Under the pieces are notes generated by a model. The model did not search any database, had not been told where the DNA came from, and saw nothing but the letters and a program-made list of their open reading frames with translations. A DNA stretch of 64,000 bases from Alisma plantago-aquatica (taxonomy: Eukaryota; Streptophyta; Magnoliopsida; Alismatales; Alismataceae), in NCBI GenBank assembly GCA_963693085.1, contig OY856412.1, forward strand, positions 1,131,754,244 to 1,131,818,243, in the 5' to 3' direction. Of this stretch, positions 11,974 through 22,725 are shown one piece after another. Each line of letters begins with the position of its first letter. The first letter of the stretch is position 1. Both the position numbers and the translations under genes were made by a program.

Positions 11974-14900
11974 TGTAAGGCCCCTAAACTTACTTAATGA
12001 GTTGAACAAGCTTAATTATCATATTTGAATGCTTATAACCATAATATAACCTTATTATATGCTTTTAAATCATTAGACAAGATTAAGTTTCAAATTTGGT
12101 CCAATTTGGACACTGTTTGAGCAAGTTATGTAATTTTATGCACATTTTGGACTTTTCTGCAATTTACCCAATTGAGAGGTTTTCTTTGCAATTTATCACT
12201 TGCAATATGTTCCTTGGATATTCTGTCATCATTATTGAGTTTTTTGAGTCATGGGGAACCTATTTAAACCTCAGTTTGAAGGTGTTTGCTCCAAGGGTAT
12301 TTTAGGGTTTTCCCCTTCACGGATGAGCTGCCTTTAGTAGCTATCAACAAGGAATTATGTGATTGGCTGAGAATTTCGACAAAGGAAATCTAAGCAGGTC
12401 TAGAGGGATGGTGGGAGAGCTTCTTGTGTGTGTGCTTATATATTTTTAATAGTTTAAAGCCATGGACACTTGGATATATACTAGAATTTTAACTTTTTCT
12501 TTTTCTTTATATTAAGGTGTCATATACTTATCCACAAGAACCAAAACAAGCCATTTCCTCTCCACCACTTCCCTCCTTCTCCCATATTCGTTCTCCCTCT
12601 GTTCAGCTGCGAATTTTGGGGCTCAAGGAAGAAGAAAGTGGGGATCTTCTTGGAAACAATTCTAGGGTTGCAATTGATTTCCTTTTTGGGTCTAAAAAGC
12701 TTCTTCCTAGTGATCTTGACCTAAAAGTGTAAGTTTTACCTTCTTTCCTCCGTCTATTTGTTTTTTATCCTTCCTCATAGATTTATCTAGGTCGGAACCT
12801 TGCTTTTCAATGGTATAAAGTGCTCTAAAGCTCTAAAACCTACCTTTCTTGCTCCTTATGCTTAGGGTTTGCTCATTTGATGAAGAAAGGTGCTAGATGG
12901 ACGAATTCATAGTTTGTTCTTGGATTTTCTACCCTACCTGCTCGATATTTCTTCTGTGTGGGTTTCATCATCTCATTATAGGCAAGTTTTATAACTTGCT
13001 CCATGTTTATTGATTACTATAAGCTTTCTAGATCATGTTCTTGCTTGAAAATGATGATCCATGCACTAAAAGGCTATGCTTCACTTGGATTCAAACTTTT
13101 ATAATGTTCCCTATTCTGATTTCAGTTCTAGATGAACCTGTGATCATATGTATGTTATTCCTAAGGTACAATATGACTTGGATTTGGTTGGTTTGACAAC
13201 CTATGGTGCTAAGCACCTATCAAACAATGGTCAATTTTAGGGTTTAAAGCTGATTTCTTCTATAAACCATGAGAATAGTATGGAATGTGATGAAAACCTA
13301 GTATGCTATAACCTAATGGTTACACCTTGATTTATGTGTGGGTTCATACTTGAGAATAGTATGGAATGTGATGGTGATGCTTCACCTTATGCATCCATGA
13401 TCCAATGGGGATGCCGTGAGTTAGGATTTGGGTATGAGTGCTGATTAGTAACATTGATATTATTTATCATGTAGAACCTAACTCTAATGCAATTAGATAA
13501 AGATGAGTATTCATGTTTAACATTCTTATATGATGGAATGATGGTGAAATAACCTCCTTAACATGATCATAACCTTAATGTGTTAATTGGTGGTTATCAA
13601 AGCCAATGGTTGATACTCTCTTATGCTGAACATGTGCACTGTGAATATGATGAGTGTTAATCATATCTAGATTCCTTGCATGTTGATGTAATAAAGGAAT
13701 GTTCTTAATGTTAATATAACCCTTCTATGATTGTTTATGAATATCTCCTAGCTCATTAATGTAAGATTGTGCTGATCAAGTGTATTATATGTAAGTGATG
13801 TTGTTGAGCCTTATTATAAGGCATGGAAAGATAATGATGATCTTGCACAGAATAGTATGTGGTCTTAATGACCTTTGGGCATGGTTGATCCCTGAATGAG
13901 GTGTAATCCTCTTATGTTGATAAGGGTTGATACCCTGTGATATTGTGAAAAGGATTTATATCTTGTGATAATATGATTACTAGTGTAGTCTCATGAATGA
14001 CAAGTGAATAGTACCATGTGATGATGAGATGAGAAATTATGTTTCATACATTTTATATCTTTTTAAGTTTTGATATTTATATGCTTTCTAGAAGTGAATT
14101 AGGGTTTGTATGTCCACTTGTTTGATGCTGCCTTCATTCACCCAATTGGCATAACTAATCAAGTGCAACTCTAATCATGTAGTGCCATGTGCCGTAGAGC
14201 CATCTTCAGTGTCAGAACTTGCTGGATGGTGAAACGAGTATTCCTAAGGGAAACTCAGAGCGCATACTGTTGAGTATGTGGGGGTGGAAGGTTGATGATA
14301 TATCCTTGTCATCCACAATGTAGATTGTGGAGGTTGGCTATGGTCATGCCTCATACATATGATGTGATTGAGAACAGCTGCGGTCCTGTCTCAGTGATTA
14401 TAACATGAGGTGATTAGAGGACAACTGTGGTTGTACCTTAGTGATTGGGTCTGAATACCCTGGTTTCTAGTGTCGTGACCTATACCAAGGTCGGACTAGT
14501 GGTTATCAGTTTGACTATATGTCGTTGTGGTGGCATCTTTGACTGATATGTCACTGCCTTTTTACTCGTACTAACCGAGGGGAAGAGATCTTAGAATACT
14601 AACACTCCTAGATTTTCTACGGAACCGAATATCCCTTTATAGGGGTTGTTTGGACTTTGAATGGTACAATTAAAATTCCCCAAGGCATAATAAAAGTTGT
14701 AATATAGCCGTGTAGTATATTTGTTTAGGGTTATACATGACATTTCACATTGGATGATAACCCTTGTTTGTTATCTTGACATAAAGATGATGCTTAGTGC
14801 AATTAAGAGATAGTAGATATAGTTAGGTTGTGGACATACTTAAGATTGTATATTCATACATACAGTAGCTATGCTTTTGTTGATAACTATACTGCTACGG

Positions 14901-15763
14901 ATGATTATAATCATGATGCTAGATATCTCATGTTGTTAGTTATATATAGCATGCTAGCCATGCCTTTGTAACTAGAGATGCATATACTGCTAATCATGCT
15001 TATCCAGGTAGTTGTGCTTATGTTGTTATCTCTTCTTATGATGTTCATATGTTCAACCAATTAGACATGCTGATGTTGTTAGCTATGCTATGTTACTAGA
15101 CTTGCTCATGATGCTAGAACTACATATGCTACTGAATTGCTTATATTGTCAACACAATAAAGGATGATAGTCTGGCTAATGATGATAATTATTATCTGTT
15201 CCTTTATGTATTTTGTTAATCATGTGTACTTTTGATCTTATTTGTTATATCTGATTAAACTTCTTAACTATTTAATTACTTAAAAATGTTGTAATCAATA
15301 AACGTTGTTGGAGGTTATATCTCTTGCTGGGAGATAGGTCTCACCCTTGTGGTTTGCCACATTGTTTTAGGTAATCGGCAGTGACGAAAACAGAACCATG
15401 GAAGTAAAGAGGAACTACACTAATGAATCTTTGAGAAAGTTTATTATATGTCTAGTGTGTCATAGAGTCGTCCCTATACTCTCAGGTCCAGACAGGAAAA
15501 GTTTGTATATGGTGTTTCAAACGAATCAAACTTTTGTTAGCATATTAATGCTTGTTTGTGTGGCTAAGGAAATAGAACAAGTTGTATCAAATTCTTAGCA
15601 TAGTATGGATATAAGAGATGTTGGTCTCTCATGCAAATATTTTTGAGTGAGTGTTGATGTTGAAATCGGTTTTAATTTACCCATATTTTTGGGTATGTGA
15701 TTAATTAATGATTGGTTGTGTTTTATGTTTTGATTAATCTCATTTATGTAACGAGTTCTCACA
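11974..15763 (+). mobile_element. Gypsy LTR, copy B (3' LTR, plus orientation)
   Basis: The LTR begins TGTAAGGCCCC and ends GAGTTCTCACA. It is collinear with the reverse complement of copy A, lacking the LINE and a segment equivalent to about 9,050-10,020 of A. It differs from A and C by many point changes and a 39-bp deletion in the stretch equivalent to 5,744-5,983. A and C resemble each other more than either resembles B. After the LTR end comes AGTTGGTATC. Its TTGGTATC resembles the first bases of an initiator-tRNA primer site before the sequence turns into inverted copy C. Confidence 0.75.
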
Positions 15764-18037
15764 AGTTGGTATCTCAAAACATAAAACAAAATTAATCACT
15801 AATTAATCACATACCCAAAAATATGGGTAAATTAAAACCGATTTCAACGTCAGCACCTTCTCAGAAACATTTGCATAAGACTCCAACATGTTTCTTGTAT
15901 CCGTACTATGACAAGAATTTGATACAAATTGTTCTATCTCCTTAGCCACAACATATATACATAGGAGAACAATATTCATATATGCCACACAAACACGCAT
16001 TAACATGCTAACAAAAGTTCGATTTGTTTGAAACACCATATACAAACTTTTCCTGCCCGGACCCGAGAGTACATGGATGACTCTAGGGAAAACTAGAAAT
16101 CTAATCAACTTTATCAAAGATTCATTACTATAGCTCCTCTTTGCTGCCACATTTTTGTTTTCTTCACTTCCAATTACCAAAAAAAATGTGGCGAACCACA
16201 AGGGTGAGACCCATGTCCCAGCAAGAGATATAACCTCCAACAATGTTTATTGATAACAACATTTTTGAGTAATTAAATAGTTTAGAAATTTAATCAGATA
16301 TAACAAATAAAATCAACAGTACTGATGATTAACAAAATACATAAAGGAGAAGATAATAACTATCATCATTAACCAAACTATTATCCTTTATCTTGTTGAC
16401 AATATAAGAAATTCAGTAGCATATGCAGTTCTAGCATCATAAGCAAGTCTAGTAACATAGCATAGATAACAACATGAGCATGTCTAATTGGTTGAACATA
16501 TCAACATCATAAAAAGAGTGAAAAACATAAGCACAACTACCTAGATAAACATGATTAGCAGTACATGCATCTCTAGTTACAAAGGAATGGCTAGCATGCT
16601 AAACATTACTAACAACATGAGATAGCTAGCATCATGATTATAATCGACAGTAGCAGTATAGCTATGAACATAGTCATGGATATTGTATGTACACATCTAC
16701 AATCTTAAGCATATCCAAAACATAAGTATATCTACTATCTCTTAATTTCACTAAGCATCATCTTTATGTAAAGAGAACAAACAAGGGTTATCATCTAATG
16801 TGAAATGTTGTGTATAACCCTAAACAAATATGTTACACGGCTGTATTACATCTTTTATTACGCCCTGGGGAATATGAATCGTACCATTCAAAGTCCAACT
16901 GACCCATGCGAAGGGATATTCAGTTCCATACAAGATCTAGGAGTGCCGATATCCTAAGATCTCTTCCCCTCGGTCAATACGAGTAAAAAGGAAGTGACAT
17001 ATCAGTCAAACCTTCCACCACAATGACATATAGTCAAGCTAAAAACCACTAGTCTGACCTTGGTACAGGTGATGACACTAGAAACTAGGGTATTCAAACC
17101 CAATCACTGAGGTACAACCACATTTGTCCTCTAATCACATCATATTATAATCATCGAGACATGACCACAGCCATTCTCAATCACATCAGATGTATGAGGC
17201 ATGACCATAGCCAACCTCCACAATCTGCATTGTGGATGACAAGGATATATCCTCAACCTAGCACCCCCACATACTCAACAGTATGCGCTCAGAGTTTCCC
17301 TTAGGAATACTCATTTCACCATCCAGCAAGTTTTTATACTGAAGATGGCTCTACGGCATAGGGCACTACATGATTAGAGTTGCACTTGATTAGTTATGCC
17401 AATTGGGCGAATTAAGGCTGCATCAAACAAGTGGAAATACAAACCCTATTTGACTTCTAGAAAGCATATAAATATCAAAACTTGAAAAGATATAAAATGT
17501 ATGAAACGTAATTTCTCATCTCATCATCACATGGTACTATTCACTTTTCATTCATGAGACTACACTAGTCATCATATTATTACAAGATATAAATCCTTTT
17601 CAAAATATCACAGGGTATCAACCCTTATCAACATAAGAGGATTACACCTCATTCAGGGCTCAACCATGCCCAAAGGTCATTAAGACCATCATACTATTAT
17701 GTGCAAGATCATCATTATCTTTCCATGCCTTATAACAAGGATCAACAACATCACTTACATATAATATACCAGATCAGCACAATCTTGCATTAATGAGATA
17801 GGAGATATTCATAAACAATCATAGAAGGGTTATATTAACATTAAGAACATTCCTTTATTACATCATCATGCAAGGAATCTAGATATGATTAACAATCATC
17901 ATATTCATAATGCACATGTTCAATATAAGAAAGTATCAACCATGTGGCTATGATAGCCACCAATTAATACATTAAGGTTATGATCATGATAAGGAGGTTA
18001 TTCCACCATAATTCCATCATATAAGAATGTTAAACAT
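13517..18037. repeat. Near-continuous palindrome formed by LTR copies B and C
   Basis: The last 2.2 kb of copy B (13,517-15,734) is the reverse complement of copy C (15,773-18,037), with about 38 bp between the arms (15,735-15,772). Matching landmarks on the two sides include GTTTTATGTTTTGA / CTCAAAACATAAAAC at the centre and TTAACATTCTTATATGATGG / its complement at the outer ends. Arms have small indels and scattered substitutions, so the hairpin is imperfect. Confidence 0.8.
15773..18037 (-). mobile_element. Gypsy LTR, copy C (minus orientation, truncated at both ends)
   Basis: Collinear with copy A from A position 5,606 to about 8,830. It lacks the terminal 30 bp of the LTR on the left and everything beyond on the right, where it abuts the truncated LTR of element G at 18,037-18,038. 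It lacks the LINE found in A, so that insertion happened in A after the copies diverged. Sequence similarity to A is high and in the same orientation. Confidence 0.75.
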
Positions 18038-18038
18038 G

Positions 18039-18270
18039 CTGACCAGCACGGCTGTGATAAATGAAGATGGAACGGGCGTGCTGATCAGAACGACCTCCTC
18101 ACAACTCCGCCACCACGGCCGTGCTACCCAGCACGGCCGTGCTACTAGCCTTCATTTTCACCCATCAACCTGTTGATTTAACACTTAGCCAACACGGCCG
18201 TTCTCCTCCACCACGGCCGTGCCCACTACTACCCACCACGGCTGTGCTGCCCAGCACGGTCATGCTACCA
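18039..18270. repeat. Cluster of CACGGCCGTG palindromes, left LTR of G
   Basis: Units such as CAGCACGGCCGTGCTACC, CACCACGGCCGTG and CAACACGGCCGTTC recur about eight times, some mutated to CACGGCTGTG or CACGGTCATG. The block is far richer in GC than its surroundings. It lies just upstream of the LTR TATA box. Confidence 0.85.
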
Positions 18271-18330
18271 CCCCAAAACCTAACTTTTTTCATTGCTTTT
18301 CCTATTATACCCCCACTTAACCCTATCTCA

Positions 18331-18338
18331 TATATAAG
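18331..18338 (+). promoter_or_regulatory. TATA box in left LTR of G
   Basis: TATATAAG about 60 bp after the palindrome cluster, repeated at the same place in the right LTR (25,391). It is the likely promoter for the element transcript. Confidence 0.6.
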
Positions 18339-19886
18339 CACTAGTGGCTTCTAGGGCTCGAGAGAGAGCACCCCCTAGCCGCCCCCAGCTGCTCCCTTGC
18401 CTCCATTACTCCCATCCACTTACTTCCTTGCATTTAATCCCATTTCCACCCACTTTCCACTCATTTCCACCATAGAAACCTAGCTTCTCTAGGTTTCTAT
18501 CCATCCATTCCACCATTTTCATGCACCCTTGCACCCTTGGAGGAGGGAGGACATCTACAACAAGCTTGGAGGTGAAGAAGGAGGCTTCTACATCAAGTCA
18601 TGGAGTCCCTACTTCTTCTACCGCTTTCTTTTCCTATTTTCTTGATTATGTCTAGCTAAGCCCCCTTGTGGTGGGATGTTTGGGATTAAAATGTTACTTT
18701 GATACCATGTTGGGGGATAAATTCTTGTAATGAACTTGATTCATATTTATGATGATTACTTCTTGCTTCCATCTCTTTTCCTATCTTATTGCATGTGGTT
18801 TGTGCTTCTTGTATGAATTGCTTGTTTTGAGGTTTTTGATGACACTTCATTTCTAGGAGGAATTGGGGTGTATGTGGCAATCTTAGGAATGGCTCCTAGG
18901 TCCAATTTGTGGATCCCTAGCTAGCCCCCTTTGTTCCTACATACACATCCCTCCTCCTACAAATGAGTGTAAGATTTAAGTGGGTAGTGTAAGTGAGAGT
19001 GATGCAATTGCCTAGGGCCTTCTAAAGGCTAGAGTGGCTAGTGGCATGAGGTTAAACCCCTTCATCTCCACTCCCATCTCTACCCTCAACCCTCAATTTT
19101 CCACTATCACTTACCCTAGAAACCTAGATTTGGCCAATCTCACTAGAACTGCACCTAACCCTAGTCTTCTACTAGTAGTATAGGGTATGTTCTAATGGAA
19201 TTGCCTTTGTTGTTTGGTTTGGTAATCTAGATATGAATTGAGCACCATGCATGTTTAATGAATTCCCCCAACTAAAATCAAAGTACATCCCCCAAACAGC
19301 CCACCCACCTTAATCACCTTGCTTAAAACTCTAATCGCTTAGTTTTCTTGTTAATGCTAGCTTAGTTCAATTGCTTTAGTCTTACTTAGTCAATTGCTTA
19401 GTTTTACTCTTCAATGTTAACTTAGGCTCTTACTCTTGCTAGTGGTTAGTTTAGTTCTTATTTGCTTCTTGCCTTGCTCGAGTAGTGTAGCCCTCCTTGC
19501 TCTTGCTTAGTTAGTTTGATAGATTACTTTACTAATTTGCTTGCTCTTCCATAATTTAGTTTCCTTTTCTCATCTCTTACTTGCTCATTAGTGTAATCAA
19601 CCAACCCACCTTAAAACCCTAAAAACCTTACACTCCGCACTAGGAACGTAGTTCACGCCGTCTAACTCTAGCGCCCCCTCTATCTCCATGGTTCGACCCC
19701 GTACTTGCCATCTCACCTATACTACGACACGACCCCGTGCGCTTGTGGGCGTAGTGTCTTAGTAGACGTAGGTAGTTAGTGTGGGACCATACAAATATTG
19801 AAAGCAAAGATCCCATCTCTCCCGTGCCTCCCGACCTCGTGGATTGCACTTGTTGCAAGCCTCTAGCAGGAGCACACCAAGCTTTC

Positions 19887-19904
19887 TGGCACCGTTGCCG
19901 GGGA
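19887..19904 (+). promoter_or_regulatory. Primer-binding site of element G
   Basis: TGGCACCGTTGCCGGGGA starts 7 bp after the LTR end. This is the primer-site type seen in plant Athila/Tat elements (TGGCGCCGTTGCCGGGGA form), usually ascribed to tRNA-Asp. It primes minus-strand DNA synthesis. Confidence 0.9.
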
Positions 19905-20056
19905 TAGAGGAGCTCGACCTAGTTAGATAGTGTAGCTTAGCCTTTCCTTTTGCCCTCACCATTGCTATTATTTATTCTTTGTGTTACTCTTGCATATTGG
20001 TTCGCTAACTTGGCTCCTTGTTGTTTGTTTGTGACTTGCGCAGGTGACAGCTGTGC

Positions 20057-21673
20057 ATGCGTAGCACGCGTTCGACTTGCACTGACTTGGTGGTTTACGA
20101 CCCCGAGATTGGAAGAAGAAAGCGTCAAGCTCGCCGCAACCTACACCGAGAGGCCGAGATGGCACAGAACGACCCGCCACCGGAGGTTCCACCTCCACCG
20201 CCACATCGCCCGCTTCACGAGTACTTCACACCGGGGAACTACAACTCCCCCATCGCCACTCTAGTTGACCAGATGCCAGGTCAACAGTTCTCCATACCGC
20301 CAACACTCTTGGGGATTCTCCCTACATACTTCGGTATGGAGAACGAGAATCCCTACCACCACATAGACGCATTCCTTGAAACGTGCTCTACCTTCCGCAT
20401 GCCTGCCGCCACCGATGACTCAATCAGGAGGACGCTCTTTCCTTTCTCCCTCAAAGAGAAGGCCAAGGAGTGGTACGTTTCGAGGCCAGAGTTGGTCACT
20501 TGGAATGAGGTGAAGAACGAGTTTCTCAAGAAGTTCTTCCCCATCGCCAAGTTATCCTACATGAGAAGATGCATCACATCGTTTGCCCAGAAAGACAACG
20601 AGCCCTTCCACGAGGTGTGGGAGAGGTTCCAGAAGCTGCTTCGTGATTGCCCTCATCATGAGGTTCCTCTTTGACAGCTAGTTCAGGCCTTCTACACTGG
20701 GCTTGAGGAGCAATGCCAAAACAACGTCGATTCTTCTTGCGGGGGCACATTCATGGCAAAGCCGCCCGAGGAATCATGGCTGTTGTTTGAGCATCTCGCC
20801 GAGAATTCATGCCACCAAGCTTCCACTAAAGGGGGACATTGCGTCCAGAACTACACCCCTCTCCCTTCCTCCGTGGCTCTCGCACGCAATGCCACCGACC
20901 CCGACATGATGCAAATGATGGCCGATATGATGCGAATGATGAAGAATCAAGTGGGTGGCTCTTCTAGCCAACCCGCAATGGCTGTGGATACTGTAGACGA
21001 GGAAGTTAACAGTTTACATTCCTTTGGTGGCCGCAACAACCAGGGCTCGATGTCCAGTTCCTACACTCCCGAGTGGAGGAACCACCCCAACTTCTCCTGG
21101 AAACAACAGAACGAGGAAGGGCAAGGGCAAGGGCAGCAAAAGCCACACTACAGCTCCAAGTTTGAGGATGAGGTGCTTAGAAGATTGAGGAATCTAGATG
21201 AAGTAAAGAAAGAAGTGTCTTCTCAAGGACAAAACATCAACCATCTTGAGCAAAGGCTCGATCAGATTTCTATCTCGCTTGCACGTCGTGAAGAGGGGAG
21301 ACTGCCATCTCAACCTATGACGAATCCTAACAGCGAAGGTAATTATGTGACTGCCACCCAAGCCGCATACATCCCACCACGTGGCCAAGCAACCTCACTT
21401 CCACAATATCAAGGGCCACTGCACCCATATGCTCTGCCATCCCACCAACCCCCGCTAAACTACCAATACCCACCACCACCTTCACATACTTACCAACTCC
21501 CACCTCCACCACAACCAACTTGCATACTCCAAAATCCTAATCCTACCCAGCAAAGACCACCACCACCTCCATCCTCACAAGCCCCCCTTTCTTCACATGA
21601 GCAAGTGAGTATGATCACTATCATATGGGGTGAAGAAACTGCCCAAGGTTGCGAAAAAAGGGAAAGAAAGTGA
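20057..21673 (+). pseudogene. gag: Element G gag, one premature stop
   Basis: Gag forms the particle that packages element RNA. The ATG at 20,057 opens a frame whose N-terminus is basic (RRKRQARR) and then proline-rich. The retrotransposon gag domain follows, with FPFSLKEKAKEWY, a conserved W pattern, KNEFLKKFFP and WERFQKLLRDCPHH (about residues 95-205). TGA at 20,672-20,674 stops it where related Gags usually have Trp. The same frame then continues without further stops to 21,673 through a Met-rich stretch, a probable coiled coil (about 21,170-21,290) and a Pro/Gln-rich tail. No CCHC knuckle is present, as is usual for Athila-type Gag. A single G-to-A change would explain the break, so the frame is recently lost. 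Confidence 0.85.
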
Positions 21674-21696
21674 TTGAGGTTGGAAGAAAAGTCCAG

Positions 21697-22725
21697 ATGC
21701 TTGAGGGATCTAGCAAAGATAAAGAATGCTCCGAAGAAAGTGCCACCCAAGCACCACCAGGGGATGCTAAGTGCACTCGGATTGATACTGCACCCGACAC
21801 GAATGTAGAGGCACCCTCCTTGGTTCCACCCGTATTTGGGGATATGGAAATTATAATAGATATAGCTCAGCCGGCTGTTGGTGACGGCGTCACGTCTACT
21901 GTTTCACATACCATGGACATAACATCGCTTGAAGCCATTTCCTTATGGGAATCAAGACCTTTACATGAGATGGGCGTCGCCATCACCCCTCCGCCAGTTC
22001 CGGCTAGTACAGTGAAGATAATTGATGAAGACAGAAAGAAATTCCATGAAAGTTCGACTCTCCAAAAAAGGGGCAGAAATGTCATGAATCTCCTAGGAAA
22101 CTTGAAGCGAGGAACAATAGGAATTACATCTCTCTTCTCATTGATGAAGGACATATGCATGGGAAGGAGAAAGTTAGTGCTACTTCCGACTGAGGAGATT
22201 GTTGCCTCAAAATCTGTGAACTTCATCTATGACAATGGCTTCCCAGAAAAGAGAGGTGATCCGGGAGTGCCACTGATTTCTTGCTTCATTGGCACACAAC
22301 CCGTACAGCACGCTCTCATCGACTTAGGTGCAGGGACAAGCCTCATGCCATGGAGCATGTACCTACGGCTTGGCCTAAACAAAATGAAACTAGTGGAGTG
22401 TGCCATTATCTTGGGTGACGGAACCAAGAGGAAGCCCTTGGTAATCATGCAGAACACAATAGTGGCGATGGATGAAAGAGTGAACATTGCCTATGTGACT
22501 GATTTCCTAATAGTGGACACCACACCTATTAATGGAGAAGAGTACCTCATATTGGGTAGGCCCTTCCTATCCTCCGCATGCGCAGAAATCAACATCCGCA
22601 AGGGCACGCTGACAGTTACTTATAAGAGGAAAAAGTTTGACTTCTTCATGTTCACCAAAGAAGAGAGAGACGAGCTGGCCAATGAAGACTTCGGAGAGAG
22701 TTTGTGCTACAATGATCCCCTGTAG
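21697..22725 (+). CDS. Element G aspartic protease region
   Basis: This protein would cleave the Gag-Pol precursor. The frame is open from at least 21,649 (no ATG there; first ATG 21,697) to TAG at 22,723-22,725. The retropepsin core sits about two-thirds along: ALIDLGAGTSLMP supplies the catalytic Asp in the D-L-G-A form common in Athila/Tat elements, and EYLILGRPFLSS is the second conserved block. A long, poorly conserved N-terminal part precedes it. Relative to gag the frame is shifted by -1, and the two overlap around a run of six As (21,654-21,659). Expression may need frameshifting, or the shift may be damage. Normally the polyprotein would continue into reverse transcriptase; here it simply ends. 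Confidence 0.8.
   Translation: MLEGSSKDKECSEESATQAPPGDAKCTRIDTAPDTNVEAPSLVPPVFGDMEIIIDIAQPAVGDGVTSTVSHTMDITSLEAISLWESRPLHEMGVAITPPPVPASTVKIIDEDRKKFHESSTLQKRGRNVMNLLGNLKRGTIGITSLFSLMKDICMGRRKLVLLPTEEIVASKSVNFIYDNGFPEKRGDPGVPLISCFIGTQPVQHALIDLGAGTSLMPWSMYLRLGLNKMKLVECAIILGDGTKRKPLVIMQNTIVAMDERVNIAYVTDFLIVDTTPINGEEYLILGRPFLSSACAEINIRKGTLTVTYKRKKFDFFMFTKEERDELANEDFGESLCYNDPL

Larger units (their letters stand above)
18039..19879 (+). mobile_element. Element G, left (5') LTR, 5'-truncated
   Basis: It matches 25,140-26,941 of the right LTR but lacks the first 466 bp (equivalent to 24,673-25,138), which include most of U3. The junction with copy C shares TG (18,037-18,038), fitting a deletion joined at microhomology. 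It ends GAGCACACCA just before the primer site. Confidence 0.85.

Noticed and set aside
18121..18354. Frames through the palindrome clusters (18,121-18,354 and 25,096-25,278) with repeated STAVL-type peptides.
   Set aside because: The peptides result from the CACGGCCGTG repeats; the frames differ between the two LTRs and lie in U3, upstream of the promoter.
19887..19904. A tRNA-like match, as a possible tRNA gene.
   Set aside because: It is only the 18-bp primer site complementary to a tRNA 3' end; no cloverleaf follows. The same holds for 35,787-35,800 and 58,354-58,365.
21654..21660. A canonical -1 slippery heptamer A AAA AAG between gag and protease.
   Set aside because: The heptamer is not in phase with the gag codons (GAA AAA AGG), so the classic simultaneous-slippage model does not apply. 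Only a general slippage on the A run remains possible.
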